Positions 1 to 10,800 of a stretch of 33,450 bases of DNA are shown piece after piece. Every line of letters begins with the position of its first letter. The first letter of the stretch is position 1. The position numbers and the translations under genes are program-made. Below the pieces are notes generated by a model. That model saw nothing but the letters and a program-made list of their open reading frames with translations, did not search any database and had not been told where the DNA came from. Origin of the DNA: Tieghemiomyces parasiticus (lineage: Eukaryota > Kickxellomycota > Dimargaritomycetes > Dimargaritales > Dimargaritaceae); NCBI GenBank assembly GCA_027575765.1, contig JANBPT010000494.1:1-33450 (forward strand), given 5' to 3'.

Positions 1-1
1 C

Positions 2-208
2 CTGCTGGTATCAACCAGTCTAGACCGGGAACTAATGCAGTGGTCATACCACCACCTCAACCTGCCCTTGCCTAATGTCTTTGAGCAGCAGGTTGGCCTC
101 AATGCCACCCCCTCCAAGAATATCAGTATTGATAACGGAACGACCCGAGGTTATCTCAGGTCGGCTTCATGTATAAAGCTGATTTTTCCATTCTTTAGAT
201 TCAATTAG
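2..208 (+). CDS. Possible C-terminal end of a gene entering from the left edge (partial, hypothetical)
   Basis: Frame 2 is open from the window edge to a TAG at 206-208, about 68 codons. The first 50 codons read like coding sequence, with mixed hydrophobic and charged residues and the stretch LMQWSYHHLNLPLPNVFEQQ. The last part is hydrophobic (IKLIFPFF) and may instead be intron or 3' UTR read-through. No start is visible and I recognise no family. It could be the last exon of a plus-strand gene whose body lies outside the window, or a chance open frame. Confidence 0.25.
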   Translation: MLVSTSLDRELMQWSYHHLNLPLPNVFEQQVGLNATPSKNISIDNGTTRGYLRSASCIKLIFPFFRFN

Positions 209-1784
209 CAAGCACTGCCTCATTGTGGTTGATTAAAATGCCTTCCCAATTTTAATTCCATCAATGAATTGGTTAGTGCTGCACCCACGCCTCCGTGCAC
301 CACATATCATAGCTTGATCCCGAACAATGATGGCCTACCTATTTGATAGTCTGCATTATCCAGGCTTCACGCTTTTATCCATATCTATTATTCCCCCCTT
401 TTTTACCTACTTTCCATCTATCCTTTTCGATAGGAGTTCATTCTTCCTGATTATTGAACGTGCCCTCCTCACTGGCGCCGCCGCCTCCTATCCTTGTAGG
501 ACCTCCTCTCGTTTCTACCCTTGCTCTGGCGACTACCTAGCCGCCCTTCTATTCATGCCGGCGCCCGGTCCCGCCACCGCCTTTCGTCCTAAACTACCGT
601 AGTCCAGGCTGGCTAGCTACTTGATTGACGCTGGCCATCATTTAAGAATAAACGACCTAACGGTCGCCACTCAATTAACGCCAACTAACAGCGAAATTAA
701 CAATCCCTAACCCCCGTTCGATGCTTTAGGCTTATTTAGTGATTTAGTATGTTTAGGCCTACCTCAGTGAGCTTAGTTTTTTTTTTATAAAAATGGCACC
801 TGGCCGTATCTAACGTGATACCTCAAGGCCATACCGCCCAGTTACTAGCCCCCGCCCCTTCCCTCCACACACCCCTACCGGAATGACCATCGGCAGCGGG
901 GAACCATCCTGATCATCATTCCTAGGCGTAATTGTGCCACCTCACTTGTATATTGCCGATTTGTAGCGAGTTCCCCTTCCACTGTTCGAAGGATCGGGCT
1001 TGCGCTGTGTGATACTTTTCACCAATACCACGCCTGATACCCCCACTCAGTGTCTGGCCTAGGGTTCAGATTAGTTACGTATCATATCGATTGTGAAAGT
1101 CTCCACAACGTTGCTCCCGCTTTGTGCTATACCCAACTCTTGGGGTATAATTAATGACCTAGTTTACTGGCAATAGTCTCGCCGGCATCCGGGAGACAAT
1201 TGACTGCAGCACTTTACAGGTGACGTCGTAACGGGATGGACAGTCCGAGGGGGGAGATCAAGAGGATAAAGCCTGATTTAGTCAGCCTAGTTGAATTGCA
1301 AGCGAGCGGGCGGTAACAAAAATCAAATATTAAGCCAAAGTATGAATTGTACGCGTACATAATGGCATATTTAACAAGCCATTTATCTTTACTATATCGC
1401 TTGGACTCGGTGATGGGATATTATCATCATTATTATTAGCGCAATGGGGGGCTTAACCTTGACTCCCCTAGGTGATGGAATGTGAATCTGGCATTCGAGG
1501 CGTAGATTTGGGGGAGGTTGTGTATGTCGTGAATATGTCTTTGTTGGGAATCTTCCCAGGTGGGTTGAGACCCCACCGGCAACATGTAAAGGAAGTTTTT
1601 AGCGTTGCTGTTTCCTGCCAGTCTCGTTCTAGATATTTCGAGGGTTTTGGGCGGACCTACCATTATAAAAAGGACGGGCTGCTTAACCCGAATCCCATCA
1701 ATATTCATATGGTTTGTAGATTTATATTAGAATTATTATGAAGATTCAAGAGATAGCGTATTTAAAGTATACCGAAATGAACTT
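209..1784. other. Intergenic, no supported gene
   Basis: Short frames on both strands (for example 327-602 plus, 1436-1708 minus, 1472-1741 plus) show no recognisable motif and no splice-linked extension. The part near 470-600 is locally GC-rich, but its frames carry no family signal. I see no RNA gene. Confidence 0.5.
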
Positions 1785-2549
1785 TTATCGTCTGGCTTGG
1801 TGCTCGATAAGGTAGTCCCGCAGGGCTTGGAGCGCACAATAGTCTCGACTAGTGGTTGCATAGCGGTTTATCCGATGGCCTTCGTAACTATCGGCTTGGG
1901 AGAAATTTGGCAGGTGCTGGCCAAGGGGCAGAGCTGAGGTAAAATTGGTGATGCGGGGCTGCCCGTTCTCGGTGACCATAATATTTTCAGCGCAGATTGC
2001 ATTATGGGCAAACCCGAAACTATGGATGACATCGATTCCTCGGCGGACCTGTTGGATGAACCAGTTGATGTCCGGGATGAGTTGGGATTCCAGGGCCGAG
2101 GGCAGGGTATGGGCAACGCGGTCCTTACAGACCCCCACGATCTCCCCATTGATAATGATGCACCCATGGTATTGGGATACACTGGGTAGGGGTCCCTGAC
2201 GGTGGAGCATTTCAAGGGCGGTGATCTCGCGGTACATACCAAGGTTTTCGGGGCCACCCCGGGGTCGCCCCTCCGGCGTTACACAGGTCTTGAAGTGAAA
2301 CCGACCTGGCGAGGGGCGTTCAGTAATGTAGTGTCTAAATGTAGCTACTCGGGGCTGCAACGAGTTGCCGGCCATGGGGGTGCCTGTAAGAAGATGGATG
2401 GGACAATACTCGCTACTCCTGGCATGCTGAAGGACGCCCGGGTTTCTGTTATCAATAAAGATGTAGCAGGTGTAGGCACGCTTGCCGTCTACGCCATACA
2501 CATCCTGCTCGAAGTAAAGGCTGCGGTCGGATACGTAAGAATAGTCCAT
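1785..2549 (-). CDS. Protein kinase-like protein lacking both catalytic aspartates (probable pseudokinase)
   Basis: The 254-residue product has a divergent N-lobe and a short kinase C-lobe. A probable alpha-C helix lies in MYREITALEML (about 105-115), followed by a hinge-like strand YHGCIIINGEIVGVCKD (128-143). The catalytic-loop equivalent is HNAICAENI (182-190). The loop Asn (N189) is kept, but the HRD or HND aspartate is Ala184. The DFG equivalent is N202-F203-T204, so the metal-binding Asp is Asn. The helix RDYCALQALRDYLIEH (235-250) resembles the end of the short fold seen in fungal kinase-like families. Phosphotransfer is therefore unlikely, and a scaffold or allosteric role is inference. 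I chose the ATG at 2549 (context TCCATGG); an in-frame GTG lies four codons upstream. No introns are needed. The strand-mate N-lobe fragment at 3842-4063 may be a relative. Confidence 0.65.
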   Translation of the reverse strand: MDYSYVSDRSLYFEQDVYGVDGKRAYTCYIFIDNRNPGVLQHARSSEYCPIHLLTGTPMAGNSLQPRVATFRHYITERPSPGRFHFKTCVTPEGRPRGGPENLGMYREITALEMLHRQGPLPSVSQYHGCIIINGEIVGVCKDRVAHTLPSALESQLIPDINWFIQQVRRGIDVIHSFGFAHNAICAENIMVTENGQPRITNFTSALPLGQHLPNFSQADSYEGHRINRYATTSRDYCALQALRDYLIEHQARR

Positions 2550-3841
2550 GGATAAGAACACTATGGTTCTCTAGACTATGGGGGAGAATTATAGCTAATG
2601 AAAAAGTGGTATTTCAAGCAAAGAGAATTGGTTTAGCGCTGCAAAGGAAAGAGTGTTGGTTGGGATCTGACAGGCTATATCTGAAAGGGGGGTCAGTTGG
2701 CGTCCTTTATACGGGGAATAGTACAGGTAGAAAGTGGCCCCTTGCAGCTGGAAGATATGGGTATACAAACAATGACTTAGGTATACCTTTCCCTGAGCCC
2801 GTTTACGCACGTCGGTAACTATGAATACTAAATTTTATTAAGTGATGATAGTCTAGATAGAACTAGCCGCGTTACGTGTGAGAACCAGCTAAAAGGGCCA
2901 AGTGACCGCCGTTTGATCAGTAACGCATACACACGAGACCCATTGCTGTATGCTAATCCGAGCGCATTGGCCCATTATAGGCCATGATCCTCCACAAGAT
3001 ACACTTCCTAGTTTGAATACGGCTGGACGGACACACCAATCATCGCCCCACTTGAATTATTTTAAGTCTAAGGCATGGCTGGACAGTGGTGTCGGGGAAA
3101 GGAGAGCCTATTATCTCAGTTCCGGGAATTGTGAGTGTGCGAAATTCGCTGGTACCTTGTATTCCAGTAACCGACAGTGCTAAGCAATGTCATTGTTATG
3201 ACGGCGCCGGGAGTGTAAATAGAGCAGTAGTCTAGTGCTGGGGGAATATGTCCGATCGCAAGTAAACGCCCATGATCACCAACCAGAGACTTCAATTGCC
3301 CCACGTCAGACGACGGAATTATACACAACTGGCTGAAGCGCTGGTGATTAATCCATACGTGACTGATTACCACCTGGTTGAGATTAATAAAGCAGGGTCA
3401 CGAGCGTCCACTCCCCTACTGTCCACTCCAGTTTAAGGCGGGGAAAGGCCCGAAACAGAACACTGCCGATGCCTTAGCTGCCTCTTCATACGTGTGTGGG
3501 TTTCGCTCCACTCACTTGTACCTGGTATCACTCTCTCTCCCTCGCCACTGCGGCCAGGCCTGTCTTCGGCGATGGCATGTATCACTGCTGACTAGGTTGG
3601 ATTTGGCCAGAAACGATGGGAAGAGGGGCCAGGGGATCGTGTCCGCGTGCTGCCGGTGCTGCTGATCACGAGCAAATAGACATTCGGCTGACCATCCCGG
3701 TGCCCAACCCTTTTCAGCCACCGACTCCCCCCGCCCAGTAGCCCATCACCCACTGCCGCCACGGGAGGACTAGGGCGGTTGGCTGCGGATGGGGGGGCGA
3801 GCCATCTCGTATTCAGCGGCGCCGCCCGTGTGGGGTCTTGA
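2550..3841. other. Intergenic with decayed coding-like traces
   Basis: No intact gene is supported. Around 3315-3500 two plus-strand frames contain short strings that recall a Ty3-type RNase H (NYTQLAEALVI, then VTDYH, and in another frame GKGPKQNTADALAAS). They are too short and too closely spaced to call a mobile element. The remainder shows nothing I recognise. Confidence 0.35.
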
Positions 3842-4063
3842 GTTCGCCAAATCACCACATTCAGGCTGGACATGTGTGCAATATGGAAATATGGCCGTAT
3901 GCATAAGTGGCAACGGCTGGCCCGTATAAATGAGCTGCCCGACGGGCCCGTGGAAATCGACATTATTCACCCCACCGTTGCCTACTATCGTGAAATTCAG
4001 GCCCTATCCCCCCACCTTTTCCAACCTTTGGCATCTAATATCTTCGATTATCATGCATCGTAG
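3842..4063 (+). pseudogene. Kinase N-lobe-like fragment, related in pattern to the pseudokinase at 1785-2549
   Basis: The frame opens after a TGA at 3839-3841 and runs to a TAG at 4061-4063, with an ATG at 3872. The segment YYREIQALSPHLFQPLASNI, followed by FDYHAS, matches in order the pseudokinase segment MYREITALEML...SVSQYHGC, which is the alpha-C helix plus the beta4-beta5 approach of a kinase N-lobe. No C-lobe was found nearby in any frame. A GTAGGT at 4059-4064 could be a splice donor, but I could not find a convincing next exon. It is therefore either a truncated relic or one exon of an unresolved gene. The resemblance is by eye and modest. Confidence 0.35.
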
Positions 4064-4373
4064 GTATTTCTCCCATTGCAGCCCTCAGCTGCTCTACCAG
4101 CGCTGAGCGGTCGATCCCATTATGGCAGCCGAGAAGGAAATTCATATCCAATGATCTAATCAGTTCCATCATCACTTGCATCACCCCCATACAGTCCTCG
4201 GCTCCGACCATGAATTCCATATTTACCGGCGATCTATGTTTGCGCGCCAACGACATGTATCTACGACGGGCAGCGGGATCACACAGTACGTCTGCACGCA
4301 CAGCATCTTCTTGCGTCGGCGCCAGCTCCGGCAGTATCGCACAGGCCAGGTCATTTGGGAAGGAGATGACGCC
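4035..4373 (-). CDS. Hypothetical minus-strand reading frame, possibly an exon
   Basis: About 112 codons are open, from just inside a TAA complement at 4374-4376 to a TAG at 4035-4037. Codon use looks coding-like (GAG, CTG and GCC are frequent) and the translated protein is well mixed, beginning FPNDLACAILPELAP. That beginning is faintly F-box-like, but the rest (for example NMEFMVGAEDCMGVMQVMME) matches nothing I know. There is no ATG near the front, so it would need an upstream exon or a GTG start at 4301. Its ends overlap two plus-strand frames, the kinase-like fragment by 29 bases and the tubby-like copy by about 30 bases. All three are unlikely to be intact at once. Confidence 0.3.
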   Translation of the reverse strand, partial: GVISFPNDLACAILPELAPTQEDAVRADVLCDPAARRRYMSLARKHRSPVNMEFMVGAEDCMGVMQVMMELIRSLDMNFLLGCHNGIDRSALVEQLRAAMGEIPTMHDNRRY

Positions 4374-4757
4374 TTATTTCGCCGTAATCGGCGCGTTGGA
4401 CGCCGGGTCTACCGTAGCAAGACCTACCCTGAGCGCGTCCACATGCAACCGAGCTCTCCGTTCGCTGCCACAGCGCGGTACCGTTTCGTATTTGGCGGTC
4501 ATCCGTTCGCCTGGCGGCCCCGACGATTAAATTGGGGATTTGATTATAAGTGTGTCAGGACAAGTGATGGAAAGACGGTGGCCGAGTTTAGATACCAGCG
4601 GTTGGGGCTGACCTTCGGGAAGCTGCACATACATGCCTGCGAGGATTGGCCACCGGGGCTGGCAGAACTGCTGCTCATCACTATCGTTGATTTGGTTGAG
4701 GGCTTGCGCCAAGTCCGCCATGTAAGTACGCGTCCCGTCCCGGGTTTAGTTGGGTAA
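4344..4757 (+). pseudogene. Second tubby-C-terminal-like domain copy, probably partial or decayed
   Basis: This frame matches the gene at 16584-17231 along its length. The pair VIWEG...GRRVY corresponds to SSWEM...RKRVY, ARYRFVFGGHPFAW to ARYKFHWCGEEFVW, YKCVRTSDGKTVAEFRY to FKCVHLESDQTIADFNY, and ELLLITIVDLVEGL to EFLIFSCIDLLEDSL. No ATG precedes the homologous part sensibly; an in-frame ATG at 4236 would add unrelated residues. A CACAG at 4340-4344 could be a splice acceptor. After the last conserved helix, a GTAAGT at 4720-4725 could be a donor; otherwise the frame ends at TAA 4755-4757. It lacks the N-terminal part of its paralogue and is either a multi-exon gene with unresolved ends or a relic. 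The function of this family is not established here. Confidence 0.45.
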
Positions 4758-6442
4758 TTCGGCCGAGTATGGTGGAAAACGGAGCACACTGTCAGCTTCT
4801 GTACTGCCCCCCCAACGATAGGCAGGGTAAATCTAATAAACATATGTGGCTTGTTCATGTTGACATAAACCATGTGGAGTTGGCGCGGAAAGTCGTACAT
4901 CACCCCCGCTGGCTCTACAATTAGAGAAGGCTGAAGGCCAAGGCAAGGCGTCTTTAAACTCTACAGGGCGCTATGGTCAATTGCGCAACCCTAGCGACGA
5001 CCGTAGCAACCAATGGACTCGGTTGGCCAGTAAGTCCCGCTACTCAGCATCAACTTCGTACGATGACTCGATACCATCTACCACCACTGCGCCCTGCCGC
5101 CGGCTTCGCCGTACTCTCCGCGCTCATCTCCCCGACTTCCCCAGCCAGTCCTCCACGCTTTCGCCATGCCACCACCCCTTCACCATGCACCTTACGGCCT
5201 CCATGCCTACCGCTGCGCTCGTTCTGTTGATCCCGCTGACCAGTGCTTAGGCGGCCCTGAATACGCCCTGCGTTTGTATTTGTCCCAACGCGTTCGTAGT
5301 CCACGGCCCAGTAAGCAAATACGCACGCAGAATATTCCTGGCCAGGCCCCTCCCAAGTCATACTCTGGCGGGAGGGGTGCGGCCTGAGAAGGGGTAAGAT
5401 CAAGAGGCGAGTGGATTAGGAAAGGGGAAGCGCCGACTGTGCAATCACGGCGGAGGAAGGTCGGGCTTGTATTTGGATGAGCGGAGAGATGGCCGCTGCC
5501 TTCCTGATTGTGCAAGTGGCCGTCTTCCAGACCTAGAAGGCGCAGACGCTGCCTAGTTTCAGATCCATCAGGACTTCTCTGTTTGGCAGGGGTGGCTTCC
5601 TTGGCTATGGTATTCCCAGACTGCCCACTCCCCCTAATCAAGGTTAAATAGGCCAAGCTGTGTCTGAGGCCACCTTAGCCCCGTCCTACTACCTAACATT
5701 TGCGATTTACCGCGCATATAGAGGGCTGCCCTTATAGCCCCATAACTAGCCGAACCACGCATCACCACCATGAGCACATACTTGGGCCCCACTGGATATC
5801 GGCGTTACGTACACTGTACCCCAAGACGGGTAGGCTGGAGAGGGGGTTGTAAAACAATATTTGGCTAGACCATATCATGGTATCACCGGAAAGCGCTATG
5901 GAGGGATCCTGCAGCTGTGATGCAGTGCAAAAGACCTCGGTATGCTGCGACCTTGGCAGGGCCCCGCGATCGTAGTAGTATACCGAGCCTAAAGAGAGAG
6001 AGAGGCAGTCAAGCAGTTTAGGTAAGGGGAAAGCCCGGGCGGAGTGTATGTGCGACGTGACGGCTGGCGGCGAACCGTTGTTATTCTGCACCCAAGTAGG
6101 TAGAACATATATACATACACGGTTCGCTTGGTCAACGAGGCTCTTGCTGATACCCTAGACTGGAATTCGTCCTTTTAGAACATAATACAGCAAGTCGGAT
6201 CGCTAGGCGCTTCACTAGAAACTCTTCGACGCCCACTCTACCCGTTCCCTTCACTGATGCCTGCCAACTGCTAGCGAATCGCCACCACCGCCAAACAACC
6301 ATTTCGGAATGTGCATGCCCTTTCCTTGCCCCTTCCCGTCCCCATCTGCAACGTCATTAGGATCTCCTGCGAACGCGAATACTCTCTTTGTTACTAGACT
6401 GTAATTGGCCTCAAGCAGGAAAGCGGGCTGTCTCCCAATACC

Positions 6443-6459
6443 ATATATATATATATATG
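6443..6459. repeat. AT dinucleotide microsatellite
   Basis: Eight AT units follow CC. A very similar CC-flanked AT run lies at 17378-17393. It is simple sequence with no assigned role. Confidence 0.85.
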
Positions 6460-7604
6460 TGCCCCACCTGCGTTTTATTGCTGTATTGTCGCATATAGAC
6501 CCCCCGTCTGCAATACGACGCGCTGGTCAGAGTAAGTTGCCGTCGTCCAGCACTGAACCAGCTGTACGCCCGTGTTTCCCTGGGTTATATTGCCTCCAAC
6601 GATGGCCACAGTCCTCCGCGACCGGCGTATGCTTGGTCGGCTCCTCTCGTTGTGTCAGACAACCTTCTCCAGCTTACACGACCGGCTGCGTCGGCGGCCC
6701 CAGCCAAACCCGCCCAACGACCTGCTGCACAGAGTGCCACTGGGTGACGGCGTGGGTGCATGGGATACCGTGTCTTGGCAAGCCCCCCCGCTTGCACGCT
6801 GGCCTGCTACTCCTGCCTCTGGCCTTCAGTCAGGGCCTGCCTACTGCCGTCCTCGCTCGCTAAAGCGGAGTGAAAGTAATTTGGCCGGCACTTAATCTCC
6901 CTCCCATGCTGCACTGGCTCCTATACCCCAAACCTGCCGCTGTATAGTTGTGTAGTCGGAATGGGCCTGAGACTCTGACCGCCCAACATAGCCGCCAACT
7001 AGAAAATCACTCTTTCTATACCCTGTCACCATTCTCGCAACCACCCTGTCTCACCCACTGCTTCTCACGCCGACCCTACCTTCTCCCTTTTCCCACCGCT
7101 CTCTACCCATTACAGATCCACCATTTCGTTTCGCATTATTAAGATTCGGAGGACCTTCGTTGTACTTCAATCAGCCCACTTCACTGCTCCCCGAATTCAC
7201 TTTTCTTTTAGCGATTCAACGCGACGGCTAGCGGGTCATCCTAGTCTCACTCCTCACATCCAACGTGCCATTGAAAGCCATTGGTTAAAAAAGAGGCCTC
7301 TTAAAACTCCCCCTTTCCCCCACCCAAGTGAGGAAAATAGTGGGCCAGCGAACACCTATACCTAAACTGCATTGCGGAGGTGAATGAACTGATAAGACCC
7401 AGCACGCCCATCCCCTCGGCCTTCTTATCATTGTGTCTGGTCTACACCACCCCCAAACGGGCTAAATACCAACTGGTCGGTTGTAGAAGTGACTTGTGGT
7501 TTGCCGGCAGTAAATCGTTCTGGCAAGTGTGTTTTGCTAAACCATCTTTCTAAAGGGACGATCTCCTCGCGTTTAGTTTCCAATTCTTTTCCTTTCTACT
7601 GATT

Positions 7605-7622
7605 CCGACGTCACCGACGTCA
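7605..7622 (+). promoter_or_regulatory. Tandem CCGACGTCA pair, ATF/CREB-like sites
   Basis: Two perfect adjacent copies of the nine-base unit CCGACGTCA lie at 7605-7613 and 7614-7622, about 265 bases before the ATG at 7887. ACGTCA is the core half-site of ATF/CREB bZIP factors. The exact tandem spacing in a likely promoter makes a regulatory role plausible, but this is inference. Confidence 0.4.
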
Positions 7623-7886
7623 GGAGGGTGCTGCCATCCCCCATTTCATCCCTAAAATAATTTCCTCAGCCTCCCCCGCTTTACTGCCCTACAAGCGGCG
7701 TTTGGTTGTCGGAGATAAGGCCAGTCCGTGTCCTCGCAATATACGCTGGCCTTTTATAGTGGTTGTAGTAGCGCTACATTCTGGGCAGCGCCTCACCACC
7801 GGTGCTTCGGTCGACATCAAAAAGATCTCTCATAATTCTATTAGTTCACAGTCTACGGCCCCTCCTTTGTCACATCCGGGCCCCGA

Positions 7887-10800
7887 ATGACGAACTGGTC
7901 TAATTCCTTGCCGTCCCGGGATACGTGGCACGTTGCTGCCCAAGCTAATGGCTCGCCCAGCGTCCCGACGTCCCAGCAGTCTTCACCCCCATCGGGGTCG
8001 TTTCTCACCCAGCCGATCACCCAGGGCAGTGTAGGGGTCCCGACGCAGGCCGGGACCTCTCGCCCCGGCTTACCCCTTTCCGGCGCAGGGCACCTGACCT
8101 CACCCGCCGCCGGCTTTCCCCACCATCTGACCGCGTCTGTCGGGACGAACCTCGGGTTCCATCCTGGCGTGCCAAACGGTGGAGGCTTTCCGCTTCCGTA
8201 CGCCCAACTGGCATCCGGTCACGTCGGCCCAACTGGGACGTACCCCATGTTCCACAGCCCAGGCGGTCCAGCGGTGAACACCCAGTCTCCGACATTCACC
8301 ATGGCCGGCCATCCCCAGCAGCAACGCCAGCCACCGTACGTCCCGAACGGCCCGGCCGTCACCCACGCCCCGTCGGCGCCATTGGGGACCGGGCTGAATA
8401 CCGACTGGATGTTGGAACTTCTCAAGCAGCCGGGTGGCCCAGCCCAGTTGCATCAACAGCTCCTTAACCTACCCCCGGATCAGACCCAACAGGCCCTGGC
8501 CAGACTGCACCAGCTTGTTGGCCAGGCCAACGCGGGGCCACCGCCGTCGCACCTGTCTCCGTCTGCTCCTGGGTCTACTGGCTATGGCTTCAATGTGACA
8601 CCACAGGACGACCCGCACAGCAATGACCTGTGCATCGAGTTCGATGCGTCCGACTCTCCCGAACCCGAACAGTCCGCTCCCGTCTCCTCTTCCCCACCAT
8701 CGACACAACCAACGGCCAATCAGTTACCGGCGGCCGAGCCCCCATCGGCCTCCCCCGCCGCGTCAGTGGGGCACGCCTACAGCACCCAGCTAGCCACGCT
8801 ACCGGCTACGGGCCCATTACCAGTCGCGGCCCACTACTCAGCTGTGCCCGCTCTGCTCGACTCCCCGGCATCCGAGACTGTGGGATCCCCAGGGATCCCA
8901 ATGACACCTGACGCTGCCCAATCTGACGGTGATGCGGGACCGGGAGTCAAACCCCGCGCCCGGATCTTCTTCACCCCACAGCAAACTCTGGTGCTGGAAT
9001 GTATCTACCACTCTACACCGTTTCCCGCGGCTCCGGTACGCCGGGCCGTTACCGACCGGTTGGGCCTAAGCGAGAGCCAAATTAGCAAGTGGTTATACCG
9101 CCGGCGGCAGAAGCAGAAGGCCGCCACGGGGGTCGCACCAATTGCCGGTGAAACGGTGGATTCGGGTCCTCCCGCTGCTTACCCGTTTCCCGTGGACGAC
9201 CTGACCCGGAAGTTAGTGGACGAAATCTGGCAGGCAGTCGCGACCAGCCGGTTGCCAACCCCGCCAGCTCCTCAGCCGGTCCCGCCTACCGCCCTGGTAC
9301 CAGCACCCACTTCTCCCGCCTCCAACCAGGACGGTCCTGGTCTCCCCAAGCGGGCCAAAGTAGCGCACCCATCCTTACCCGGCAATGTGGCTCACCACAA
9401 CGGCGAGAGCCCGCTCACCACTTCGTCTCCCCGGGTCCCGCCGTCCCCCAGTAGCCTGGTGGTTAAACTAAGACTTAATTCCAGTCCGCTCGCGTCGCCC
9501 ACCGGCCTGAATGCGTCCCCGGCCACCCGCTCGCCCGTGCCCGTGGCTACCACTTCCACCCCGGTACTTCTGTCTCCCCTCGCCCCGCCGGCTGATCTCC
9601 AGCAAGAGTCTCAAATTGAAGGATTCTACCGCCGGATGGCTGACACCACCAACCGGGACGACCGCCTGTCGCTCCTCCTGATCATTCGCCGGGCGCAGAA
9701 TCCAGTGGTCCTGAACGGCATCGCCGAGTCCAAAATTCCTAGTCTGCTACGCGTCTGGATCGTCGAAGCCTTTAAGCAGTACGACGATGCGCTGCTGGGC
9801 AACCTGCTGGAAACTGTGGCTCACCTACCCATGACGGTGGATCGGCTCCAACAGAGCAAATTGGGTATGCTCACGCGTACTATTTGTTCCAAATGGTCGA
9901 AGCGGGACCCGCAATTGCTGCAACGGGCCGAGGCCATCCTAGCCCAGTGGCAGTCGCTAGCCACCTCGGCGGGTCGGTCCCCGATTGTGGCGAGCACCAC
10001 TCCGCCGGCCATGACAGCCCCAGTCGATAGTCCCAACAGCGTATCCAGCACTGAGCTGGTCGACGATATTACGCAGGCCCTTCCGGCGGGTGAAAAGCGG
10101 ACTTTTGCCTACGTTGAGATCACCACTTCATCCCCAGCCCCATCCCCGGCGAGTAGCGGCTTGCCAGGGACCGTTGTGGACAGCCCGCAGAATGGATCGG
10201 CAGCGGCAGCGACCTCCTTAACAGAGAAGGCTAAAGAAGAAACCCCCTCGCGTGTTTCATCGTCATATCTGGACATGGTGCGCCGCCTGTCGACCGGTCG
10301 GGATGCGCGCCCTCCAGCCGCTAGCGATAAGTCCGCCGCTTTGATTCGCCGCCGCCCCAACAATTCGGCCGACAAGGGTGTCCTGGATACCCTTCTCCTC
10401 TCGATGACGAGCGGCCGCGGGCGGTCAACGCCGGCGGCAGCGACGAGTAAAGTCGAAGACAATAGCGCGGCGCGCCGGATCGCCGCCAAGCTAGCCGACA
10501 AGAACGCCAAGGCCAAGCCCCCCGCTGGTCTGACTCGTACATCTCCAGCCCTTCCCAACACGAAACCCGCCGGACTCGGGGGAGAGGCCCAGTTGACCAA
10601 CCCCCCTGCCGCCTCGGGTGCCCGAGCCGACGCTTCGCGACCGTATGGCGCTTCTTCATCCCTACTGGCCCCCAGACCCACTGCCGCCCATCAAAAATCC
10701 CGCACCGGTCGCAAGGTGACCTTCGCGGCCGATGACGCCCTGGTCAAAGTCAAGGAGTTCTACCGGCGTCATCCCGCTGATTTTTCCACGCCGGCCTGGG

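Larger units (their letters stand above)
4758..7886. other. Intergenic, no supported gene; includes the PNUTS-like gene's upstream region
   Basis: Open frames on both strands between 4973 and 6091 show no domain or consistent codon pattern. A GC-rich patch at 6540-6870 holds a cysteine-rich plus frame of uncertain status. From about 6980 to 7350 and again 7560-7700 the plus strand is rich in C and T, as are the leaders of the other conserved genes, so this stretch probably includes the promoter and 5' UTR of the gene at 7887. No RNA gene was seen. Confidence 0.5.

Noticed and set aside
10109..10681. 190-codon minus frame within the PNUTS-like gene
   Set aside because: It is antisense to a continuous 1503-codon frame and has no motif.
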